This document shows positions 30,575 to 36,739 of a stretch of 36,739 nucleotides of DNA, piece after piece. The notes beneath the pieces were generated by a model. It made no database searches. It was not told where the DNA came from and worked only from the letters and a program-made list of their open reading frames with translations. A program made the translations under genes and the position numbers. Origin of the DNA: Dehalococcoidia bacterium (lineage in GTDB: Bacteria > Chloroflexota > Dehalococcoidia > Dehalococcoidales > W111); contig DUEU01000076.1 in NCBI GenBank assembly GCA_011191985.1, forward strand, positions 1-36,739. Reading direction: 5' to 3'. The first letter of the stretch is position 1; each line of letters opens with the position of its first letter.

Positions 30575-31597
30575 ATGCTGAAAAAAGTAAAGGTGGACAG
30601 AGCAACGGGTATGGTATTGGGCCATGATGTGACCAAGATTGTCCCCGGCGAGTTCAAAGGGCCCGCCTTCAGGCGGGGGCATGTCATCAGCGAAGCCGAT
30701 ATCCCGGAGCTACTCAATATCGGCAAAGAGCATGTCTATGTCATGGAACTGGGAGAGGACGAAGTACACGAGGAGGAAGCGGCCCGACGCATAGCCAGGG
30801 CAATAGGCGGTACCGGGATAGAAACCAGTGAACCCAGAGAGGGAAGGGTAAACCTGAAGGCAAAAATCATCGGCTTATTGAGGATAGACCGTCGTTTACT
30901 GAAAAAAATCAATTCTGACGGGGAGGTCATTGTCGTTACGCGGCACAACAATACCGTCTGTTACGATGGGATGATGGTAGCGGCAACCAAGATTATCCCG
31001 CTGTTCACTGGCGAGACCAGAGTACGTAAAGTAGAGCAAATCTGTCAGGACGGCGGTAAAGTAGTCGAGGTTCTCCCTTTTATTAAAAAGGAGGTCGGGG
31101 TAGTCATCACCGGCAACGAGGTATTCAAGGGCAGAATTGAAGACAAATTTGGCGCGGTTATGGGAAAAAAGATTGGCGCGCTGGGCTCGGTGATAATTGA
31201 CCAGACTATCGTCCCGGATGACGCGGGAGTAATTGCTCGGGCTATCAATGGTATGAGAGATAAAGGCAGTACGGCTATAGTTGTTTGCGGGGGGCTATCG
31301 ATAGACCCTGATGACGTGACCGCCGAGGGAGTCAAAAAAAGCGGGGCAAAAATAATTTCCTACGGGGCGCCGGTAATGCCCGGAGCGATGTTCCTTTTCG
31401 CCATGCTGGGGGATATCCCGGTACTCGGGGCACCGGCCTGTGTAATCTACAACCAGGCAACCATCTTCGACCTTATCCTGCCCAGAGTCCTGGCCGGAGA
31501 GAGAATTCGCCGGCAAGATATTGCCGATTTGGGGCACGGTGGTCTATGTTTAAACTGCGAAAAATGCTCTTTCCCCGTCTGCCCCTTTGGTAAATAG
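30575..31597 (+). CDS. MoeA-like molybdopterin-binding protein with a four-cysteine tail
   Basis: A 340-residue protein. The N-terminal part (ATGMVLGHDVTKIVPGEFKGPAFRRGHVISEADIPELL) resembles the entry of MoeA, but the MoeA domain III core is reduced. The MogA/MoaB/MoeA-type domain (MoCF_biosynth) spans about residues 170-300: VGVVITGNEVFKGRIEDKFG, AINGMRDKGSTAIVVCGGLSIDPDDVTAEGVKKSG, GAPVMPGAMFLFAMLGDIPVLGAPACVIYNQATIFDLILPRVLAGE. The tail LCLNCEKCSFPVCPFGK holds CxxCxxCxxxxC, a likely metal or Fe-S site. Probable role: binding molybdopterin for Mo or W insertion, or a chaperone for one enzyme. GGAGG lies nine bases before the ATG. It heads the operon with the ABC importer. Confidence 0.83.
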   Translation: MLKKVKVDRATGMVLGHDVTKIVPGEFKGPAFRRGHVISEADIPELLNIGKEHVYVMELGEDEVHEEEAARRIARAIGGTGIETSEPREGRVNLKAKIIGLLRIDRRLLKKINSDGEVIVVTRHNNTVCYDGMMVAATKIIPLFTGETRVRKVEQICQDGGKVVEVLPFIKKEVGVVITGNEVFKGRIEDKFGAVMGKKIGALGSVIIDQTIVPDDAGVIARAINGMRDKGSTAIVVCGGLSIDPDDVTAEGVKKSGAKIISYGAPVMPGAMFLFAMLGDIPVLGAPACVIYNQATIFDLILPRVLAGERIRRQDIADLGHGGLCLNCEKCSFPVCPFGK

Positions 31598-31609
31598 AAG
31601 GTGAACACG

Positions 31610-32611
31610 ATGAGCAAATTTCTAGCGGTACTTATAACGGGGTTGATGGTTATCGTTCTTATTACCGGCTGCGCCCCGAAAGAAGCGGCTACTATCGGCA
31701 TGGCGGTGGAGTTTATGGACCACGCCGCCTGCGCCTACATAAGCCAAGACAAGGGGTGGTTTGAGGATGAAGGACTCAATTTAACCGCCTACGAAAGTTA
31801 TGTCACAGGCATGGCTCTAGCTTCAGCTCTGGCCAGGGGTGATATTCAGGTGGCCTATATCTGCCTGGTGCCGACCATAAATGCATACGCGAATGCCGGT
31901 GTTCCAATAAAAGTTGTCGCCGGGACCCATAAGTATGGTTACGGCCTAGTGGCTAACCCGGAAAAGATAAAAACTATTAAAGACCTGGAAAAGCCCGACA
32001 TTCGCATCGGCTGCGTTAGAGAAGGCGGTGCTGTAGACGTGTTCCTGCACAAGGTCATAGATAACTACCATCTTGATGAGGGAAGTGTGCTCGGCAACAT
32101 CCAGCGGATGAACCCGCCCAAAATGGTGCTGGCTATCAAGATGGGACAGCTGGATGCCGCCTTTCTCCCGGAGCAGTGGGCTACTATGACCGAGGAGTTC
32201 GGCTTTGAAATGCTGCTAGTGAGTCAGGACGTCTGGCCCGATATGCAGGGTAGCGCGCTGATCGTCAAGGAAGATCTGTTGCATGACCATCCTGATATAG
32301 TAGAGAGGCTGGTGAAGGTATCTCAAAAAGCAACGGATTGGATTAACCAGCAGCCAGTTGAAGCTGCCGAGGTTATGTCCCGCCAGCTAAACACGGCTGG
32401 TGGCAGTATTTTCCCGGCTGATGTCGCCGAGGTGGCGGCCAGCCTAGAAATCACCCCCGAAGTGCTACGGCGGTCCATGGGCAGGCTGGAATACACCACT
32501 GAAATTGACCCGGTAGTGGTCCAGGCGACCATAGATTACATCGCCAGGCTGGGTTATATCAGGGACAGCTTTAGCGCCGAAGAGATACTTGATTTGCGGT
32601 TCGCCGAGTGA
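31610..32611 (+). CDS. ABC importer substrate-binding lipoprotein (NMT1/SsuA-like)
   Basis: A 333-residue lipoprotein: signal peptide with hydrophobic core FLAVLITGLMVIVL and lipobox LITGC. The mature part is a type II periplasmic-binding fold of the NMT1/SsuA/ThiY group: ISQDKGWFEDEGLNLTAYES, ALASALARGDIQVAYICLVPTINAY, IKVVAGTHKYGYGLVAN, RIGCVREGGAVDVFLHKVI, VLAIKMGQLDAAFLPEQWAT. It is not related to ModA, WtpA or TupA. The group binds small organic anions or heterocycles such as sulfonates and pyrimidines, so the ligand may be an organic or chelated species; unknown. I use ATG at 31610 (AAGGTG upstream) rather than the tracked GTG. It overlaps the permease gene by one base. Confidence 0.88.
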   Translation: MSKFLAVLITGLMVIVLITGCAPKEAATIGMAVEFMDHAACAYISQDKGWFEDEGLNLTAYESYVTGMALASALARGDIQVAYICLVPTINAYANAGVPIKVVAGTHKYGYGLVANPEKIKTIKDLEKPDIRIGCVREGGAVDVFLHKVIDNYHLDEGSVLGNIQRMNPPKMVLAIKMGQLDAAFLPEQWATMTEEFGFEMLLVSQDVWPDMQGSALIVKEDLLHDHPDIVERLVKVSQKATDWINQQPVEAAEVMSRQLNTAGGSIFPADVAEVAASLEITPEVLRRSMGRLEYTTEIDPVVVQATIDYIARLGYIRDSFSAEEILDLRFAE

Positions 32612-33372
32612 TGAAAGAGCTCAAACCGACTAAATGGGCGTGGGGGATATTACCGGTCGCCATATTCCTGGCCATATGGGAAATAGTGGCCCGGCTGAGC
32701 ATCGTCTCCGAGCAGTTTTTCTTTCCCCCTTTCTCCACGGTGATACAGGAATTCTACTACCTGACCGCTAATGGCGTGCTGGGGACGAACTTCCTGAGCA
32801 GCCTGAGCCGGGTCCTTATCGGCTTTTGTGCTGGCTCCATTGCTGGCATAGCCGTCGGCATCATCATGGGGTGGCGGGACACCATAAACAAGGCGCTGAA
32901 CCCCATAGTAAGCCTTATTTATCCCATCCCAGCCCTGGGCTGGCTGCCGCTCCTCATGCTGTGGATAGGTATAAACGAGATGCTGCCCATAACCATAATA
33001 TTCATCTGCTCCTTCTTCCCCGTCCTTTATAACACCGTGACCGGCATAAGGAATGTTGACCGCGATTACATTCAGGTAGCCCGGACCCTAGGGGCATCGG
33101 ATGTCAAGATACTGGCTACGGTGGTCATGCCCCTGGCGCTGCCCAACATTTTCACCGGGCTGAGGCTGGAGGCGGGGATGGCCTGGCGGGTGATAATTGC
33201 CGCTGAGATGGTGGCCATCCCCACCGGCATCGGCGCCCTGATGATGAAGGCGGAAAGCCTCATCCGAATAGACATCATCATCGTCTGCCTCATAGTCCTG
33301 TCGGTGATGTGTCTTGCCTTTGAAAAGCTTTTTGCCTATCTTGAGGCAAAGATTACTACTAAATGGAAATGA
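32611..33372 (+). CDS. ABC importer permease (SsuC/TauC-like)
   Basis: A 253-residue inner-membrane permease of the binding-protein-dependent transport family. Hydrophobic segments: WGILPVAIFLAIWEIVARL, VLIGFCAGSIAGIAVGIIMGW, VSLIYPIPALGWLPLLMLWIG, MLPITIIFICSFFPVLYNTV, VIIAAEMVAIPTGIGALMM and IIIVCLIVLSVMCLAFEKLFAYLE. The EAA loop that docks the ATPase is VARTLGASDVKILATVVMPLALPNIFTGLRL. It matches the nitrate/sulfonate/taurine-type permeases, consistent with the binding protein before it. TGATG links it to the lipoprotein gene, and the ATPase follows after one base. A GTG one codon earlier is the tracked start. Confidence 0.9.
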   Translation: MKELKPTKWAWGILPVAIFLAIWEIVARLSIVSEQFFFPPFSTVIQEFYYLTANGVLGTNFLSSLSRVLIGFCAGSIAGIAVGIIMGWRDTINKALNPIVSLIYPIPALGWLPLLMLWIGINEMLPITIIFICSFFPVLYNTVTGIRNVDRDYIQVARTLGASDVKILATVVMPLALPNIFTGLRLEAGMAWRVIIAAEMVAIPTGIGALMMKAESLIRIDIIIVCLIVLSVMCLAFEKLFAYLEAKITTKWK

Positions 33373-33373
33373 T

Positions 33374-34432
33374 ATGCCAACCATAGAATTGATAAATATA
33401 AATAAATACGTCTGCTGCGGTGTCAACCTGAAGATACGGGATAAAGAACTGCTGGTGCTGCTGGGGCCGAACGGCAGCGGCAAGACCACCCTGCTCAATA
33501 TTATCGCTGGACTGACCGACTACCGCGGCTCGGTGCTGTTCGACGGCAGGGCGATGGACAATATGCCGGCCCGGACGAGACGGGTTGGCTACCTGTTCCA
33601 GGACCTGGTCCTGTTTCCTCATCTCGACGTTGCCGCCAACATAGCCTATGGCCTGCGCACCGACCAACAAACGGCGGGACAAAGAGAATCCAGACTGAAT
33701 GAACTGCTCGAGATGGTGAAGATAGGACACCTTTCTTCGCGCTATCCCAAGCACCTGAGCGGCGGCGAAAAGCAACGCGCCGCCCTGGCCAGGGCCCTAG
33801 CGGTATCGCCAGAGGTACTGCTTCTGGATGAGCCTCTATCCAGCCTGGATACTCAAACGGCCAAATACCTGCGGACCGAGCTGAAACAGCTCCAGCAGAA
33901 ACTGAAGATCACCATGGTATATGTGACCCACGACCTCCAAGAAGCCGAAGAAATAGCGGACAGGATAGCTATCCTTCAGGACGGTCGCGTTGAGCAGGTA
34001 GGCCGGCCGGAGGAGGTCTTTTTCCATCCTGAGAACGAAAAGGTCTCAGAATTCATCGGCGCACCCAACATCCTGCATTGCGACTACTGCCAGAGCCTGG
34101 GGCACGGCGTTATGGAGGTCGGCTGCGGCGGTCTATCGATAATCGTACCCCATGACGGCAATTCTATCCAGAAGATTGCCCTCCTTCCCCGGGACGTATA
34201 CGTCTCCGACGTCAGGCCGCCGGGGCCGGAGGTAAACCGCTTCCGGGGTACAGTCACCGGCATCAGAAATGCCGATGACGCTATTAGAATCGAGGTCAAG
34301 GCCGGTGATAACCAGTTGCTGGCCGAGATACCGCATCATATATTTGACGAACTAAACCTGACCATAGGGAAAGAGGTCTTTCTAATACTCAAGCTAAGGA
34401 GAATAAGGGTCTATGAAAACAAAGACCTATGA
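33374..34432 (+). CDS. ABC importer ATPase with C-terminal TOBE-like domain
   Basis: A 352-residue ATPase. Walker A GPNGSGKTTL, Q-loop GYLFQDLVLFPHL, signature HLSGGEKQRAALARAL, Walker B VLLLDEPLSSLD and H-loop VYVTHDLQEAEE are all intact. From about residue 230 it has a regulatory C-terminus (FIGAPNILHCDYCQSLGHGVMEVG... FRGTVTGIRNADDAIRIEVKAGDNQLLAEI) of the TOBE/MOP-like type seen in ModC, WtpC and PotA ATPases. SsuB/TauB ATPases lack this domain, so the transporter combines an SsuA/SsuC-type binding protein and permease with a ModC/PotA-type ATPase. The tracked ORF begins within the permease gene; ATG 33374 (MPTIELININK) is the natural start. Confidence 0.9.
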   Translation: MPTIELININKYVCCGVNLKIRDKELLVLLGPNGSGKTTLLNIIAGLTDYRGSVLFDGRAMDNMPARTRRVGYLFQDLVLFPHLDVAANIAYGLRTDQQTAGQRESRLNELLEMVKIGHLSSRYPKHLSGGEKQRAALARALAVSPEVLLLDEPLSSLDTQTAKYLRTELKQLQQKLKITMVYVTHDLQEAEEIADRIAILQDGRVEQVGRPEEVFFHPENEKVSEFIGAPNILHCDYCQSLGHGVMEVGCGGLSIIVPHDGNSIQKIALLPRDVYVSDVRPPGPEVNRFRGTVTGIRNADDAIRIEVKAGDNQLLAEIPHHIFDELNLTIGKEVFLILKLRRIRVYENKDL

Positions 34433-35141
34433 CCGCATCAGAGCAGAATTCAACAGGATTATTAAAGACAACGGCCTCGATTCGGAAGCGGTGGTTGCTA
34501 CGGCCGTCCCACTTTCCGCAGAAGAGGCTATCGGCAATCCTGAGGACAGAGACTATCCGCTGGTAATCGGCAAAGAGCGTATGATGCAGGCTGAATTCAG
34601 AGGCGCGCTGGGGCAGGCATTCACTGACATGTACGGTAACTTCAGTGGCCAGTTATCTGACATTGCCTCCATGAACCTGGAGAATAATTTCCGCAGGGCG
34701 ATATTCATTTCCAGCCTCAACGCGGTGCTTAGATCACTGGGGTTGATAACCCAGACGCAGCATTGCCGGGACGAAGAGCCCAGACTGTGCAGCCAGGAAC
34801 TGGTAAAACACATCAAGGGGGAGTATGGCGATGTTAGAATCGCCCTGGTCGGATTTCAGCCCCGGCTGCTGGAAGCATTAGCACAGCAATTTGCGGTACG
34901 GGCGACCGACTTGGATAAGGCCAATATCGGCACTGAGAAATCAGGGGTTGTTATCGGCGGCCCGGGCCAGACGGCGGAGAACCTGGACTGGTGCGACCTG
35001 GCGCTGGTAACCGGTACCACTATAGTCAATAACACCATCGACCAGTTTATGATATCCAAGCCGGTAATCTTTTACGGCGTCACCATATCCGGCGCCGCCA
35101 GGCTGCTGGGACTGAACCAGTTCTGTTACTACGGACACTGA
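34413..35141 (+). CDS. DUF4213/DUF364 protein, putative metal-chelation enzyme
   Basis: A 242-residue protein with an N-terminal DUF4213 part (ATAVPLSAEEAIGNPEDRDYPLVIGKERMMQAEFRGALGQAFTDMYGNFSGQL, then RRAIFISSLNAVLRSLG) and a C-terminal DUF364 part (VRIALVGFQPRLLEALAQQFAVRATDLD, GVVIGGPGQTAENLDWCDLALVTGTTIVNNTIDQF, KPVIFYGVTISGAARLLGLNQFCYYGH). The fold is linked to heavy-metal chelation only by similarity; no activity is established to my knowledge. Ten of the last residues are typical of the family ending. It overlaps the ATPase gene by 20 bases, with AAGGAG and AAGGG before the ATG, so it is part of the importer operon. A role in processing the imported metal or chelate is inferred. Confidence 0.85.
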   Translation: MKTKTYDRIRAEFNRIIKDNGLDSEAVVATAVPLSAEEAIGNPEDRDYPLVIGKERMMQAEFRGALGQAFTDMYGNFSGQLSDIASMNLENNFRRAIFISSLNAVLRSLGLITQTQHCRDEEPRLCSQELVKHIKGEYGDVRIALVGFQPRLLEALAQQFAVRATDLDKANIGTEKSGVVIGGPGQTAENLDWCDLALVTGTTIVNNTIDQFMISKPVIFYGVTISGAARLLGLNQFCYYGH

Positions 35142-35157
35142 ACAACTGAAACCAATG

Positions 35158-35170
35158 GGGGCGAAGCCCC
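35158..35170. terminator. Short GC hairpin between convergent genes
   Basis: GGGGC-GAA-GCCCC is a perfect 5-pair hairpin with a 3-base loop, 17 bases after the DUF364 stop and before the convergent helicase end. No clear T-run follows on either strand, so termination is suggested by position only. Confidence 0.4.
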
Positions 35171-35201
35171 TCTAGAACACGCCGCAGATATGCAACTAAC
35201 A

Positions 35202-36739
35202 CTATTGATTATCGCGCATTAATCCCTCAAGCAACATCCGGGCCGCCGTTTTGTCCAGCGGCTGGTTATTGTTGCCGCACTTGGGCGACTGGACACAGCT
35301 GGGGCAGCCATCCAGACACGGGCACTCGGCGACCACTTTAAGTGTCGCCGACCACAGCCCTTCAACCAGCTCGAAGCCCTTCTCGGCAATGCCGATGCCG
35401 CCGGGATAGGCGTCATAGATAAACACCTGCGCCTGGCCAGTATCAGGGTGCAAAGGAGTGGACACACCGCCGATATCGTTGCGGTCACACAGGGCGAACA
35501 GGGGAAGAATGGCGATAGCGGCGTGTTCGGTGGCATGCAGGCCTCCAGCCAGGTCCCTCCCGGCCGCCGCTACCCGGGCCATAGCCGATGGCGGCAGGTC
35601 AAACCACAGGGCTTGAGTGATAAAACGATAGGGCGGCAGGTCAAGCGACTCCTCCCCGATTACCTCTTCGGTAAACTGCGCCTTCTTCTTGAAGCCGACC
35701 ACTTCAGTGGTCACCTCCACCTCGCCCAGATAGACCTTTACCTGACGGCAGTCCCTGGTACCGATTACTCTGAGGATGCGCAGGTCGGTAATCTCTTTGG
35801 TCTGGGTATAGTAGTTGGCATCAGTGGGTACGGCAGAGGCGGTGCGACCGGCCAGGTCAAGCCCGGTGACCAGATAAGGCTCCCCCTGGTGGAGGTAGAT
35901 AGCCCCTGGGTGCACCTGGAAGAAGGCCACATCGGCCTCTACGGTCTCCAGCAGAGAGCCGCTCTGGGCATCAATCAGGGCATAGCTCTCTCCAGAGGCA
36001 GAGCGGATATTAATGCTCTGTGCCGGGTAGGAGATAGTGGGCGCCAGGAACCAGCGGTGGCGTCGCTCGCGGAGCGCCCCCTGTCCTTCAAGCTCAGTCA
36101 CCTGCTCACCAAAGGTGGTGCCGAAATATTCTTCATCACCCCGGCCCAGGGGCAATTCCCAGGCAGCACACAACAGATGGGCACGCAGAATATAGGGGTT
36201 TTCCGGGTTGACCAGCGCATTCTCAACACGTTCCCCGAAGAAGTAATCGGGATGACGCATGAAATACTGGTCGAGCGGATTGTCCAGACCGACAAGAAAG
36301 CTGAGGGAACTCTCCCGGCCCCGGCCACTGCGACCGGCCTGCTGCCAGGTGCTGGCGATGCTGCCCGGATAGCCGGTGAGCACGGTAGCCTCCAGACCAC
36401 CGATATCTATGCCCAGCTCCAGGGCAGTGGTCGTCACCACCCCCAGCAATTGCCCCGAGAACAACTCCTGCTCTATCTGCCGTCTTTCCTGAGGGAGATA
36501 CCCCGCCCGGTAGGGTTTTATCCTCCCGGCCAGGGCCGGGCTGCTCTCAGCCAGGCTCTGCCGCGAGTAGCTATAAATAAGCTCGGTCAGACGGCGGGAG
36601 CGGGCGAAGGTCAGACTGCGTATGTTATGGCTTACCAGCTCGGTAAAAAGGTGGGTCGCCTCACTGTTGGCGCTGCGTCGGACACTCTTCGTCTCATCTA
36701 TTATCGGCGGGTTCCAGAAAACGAAGTCCTTGCCACCCC
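35202..36739 (-). CDS. MrfA/YprA-like DEAD-box helicase with DUF1998 domain, partial at the window edge
   Basis: The ORF track starts at 36464, but the frame is open to the right edge and reads GGKDFVFWNPPIIDETKSVRRSANS, typical of the middle of MrfA-type helicases, so the true start is outside. Visible parts: the second RecA-like domain with LTFARSRRLTELIYSY, VVTTTALELGIDIGGLEATVLTGYPGSIASTWQQAGRSGRG (motifs V-VI), and the C-terminal DUF1998 zinc domain ECPCLDGCPSCVQSPKCGNNNQPLDK with four Cys. MrfA of Bacillus subtilis removes mitomycin-type DNA damage. The ATPase motifs lie outside the window. Its 3-prime end is convergent with the DUF364 gene. Confidence 0.9.
   Translation of the reverse strand, partial: GGKDFVFWNPPIIDETKSVRRSANSEATHLFTELVSHNIRSLTFARSRRLTELIYSYSRQSLAESSPALAGRIKPYRAGYLPQERRQIEQELFSGQLLGVVTTTALELGIDIGGLEATVLTGYPGSIASTWQQAGRSGRGRESSLSFLVGLDNPLDQYFMRHPDYFFGERVENALVNPENPYILRAHLLCAAWELPLGRGDEEYFGTTFGEQVTELEGQGALRERRHRWFLAPTISYPAQSINIRSASGESYALIDAQSGSLLETVEADVAFFQVHPGAIYLHQGEPYLVTGLDLAGRTASAVPTDANYYTQTKEITDLRILRVIGTRDCRQVKVYLGEVEVTTEVVGFKKKAQFTEEVIGEESLDLPPYRFITQALWFDLPPSAMARVAAAGRDLAGGLHATEHAAIAILPLFALCDRNDIGGVSTPLHPDTGQAQVFIYDAYPGGIGIAEKGFELVEGLWSATLKVVAECPCLDGCPSCVQSPKCGNNNQPLDKTAARMLLEGLMRDNQ

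Overview
The window looks like a chromosomal segment of an uncultured bacterium, most likely a Dehalococcoidia-like Chloroflexota. This is an inference from gene content: corrinoid lower-ligand assembly genes without ring synthesis, TreT-type trehalose synthase, class III CoA-transferases with thiolase/DUF35, and a Cys-tailed MoeA-like protein with a DUF364 transporter cluster. No 16S rRNA or marker tree is available. The DNA is fairly GC-rich. There are no phage genes, transposases or CRISPR arrays. The ends cut through two genes: an ADP-forming acyl-CoA synthetase (left) and an MrfA-type DUF1998 helicase (right).

Layout. 1-2960: acyl-CoA synthetase (minus), then a small XRE regulator and a TreT-like glycosyltransferase (plus). 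2982-3053: tRNA-Met(CAT). 3134-8147 (minus): cobO-cobT-cobS-cbiB-cobD-cobU, behind a promoter, a cobalamin riboswitch and two terminator-like hairpins. 8447-10421: lexA, divergent from a Cas4/RecB-like Fe-S nuclease. 10493-17459: an acyl-CoA catabolic island with thiolase, DUF35 protein, two class III CoA-transferases, a frameshifted MmgE/PrpD gene and two NTF2-like proteins. 17540-25490: housekeeping genes (CapA-like, mtaB, fabF, recJ, an unknown membrane-anchored protein, lgt, ftsY). 25655-28636: two sugar-nucleotide epimerases and a polytopic membrane protein. The second epimerase and the membrane protein appear fused by a deletion that removed the end of one and the start of the other. 28740-29811: a 77-aa orphan and a membrane protein. 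30064-35141 (plus): a ModE-type regulator, a MoeA-like protein with a four-Cys tail, a complete ABC importer (lipoprotein, permease, ATPase) and a DUF364 protein.

The most interesting signal is in the last block. Two 22-bp inverted repeats with identical geometry (GCTATRT-N8-ATATARC) lie between or over the -35 and -10 elements of the ModE-like gene and of the downstream operon. They closely resemble the E. coli ModE operator as I recall it. This ties a non-ModABC-type importer, a DUF364 protein and a Cys-tailed molybdopterin-binding protein into one predicted molybdate/tungstate-responsive regulon, a candidate for an undescribed Mo/W or metal-pterin acquisition and insertion system. A second regulatory signal is a near-identical element (CACATATGTT...GAACA) at both the lexA promoter and the XRE-treT promoter, which suggests SOS-type control of a trehalose synthase operon.
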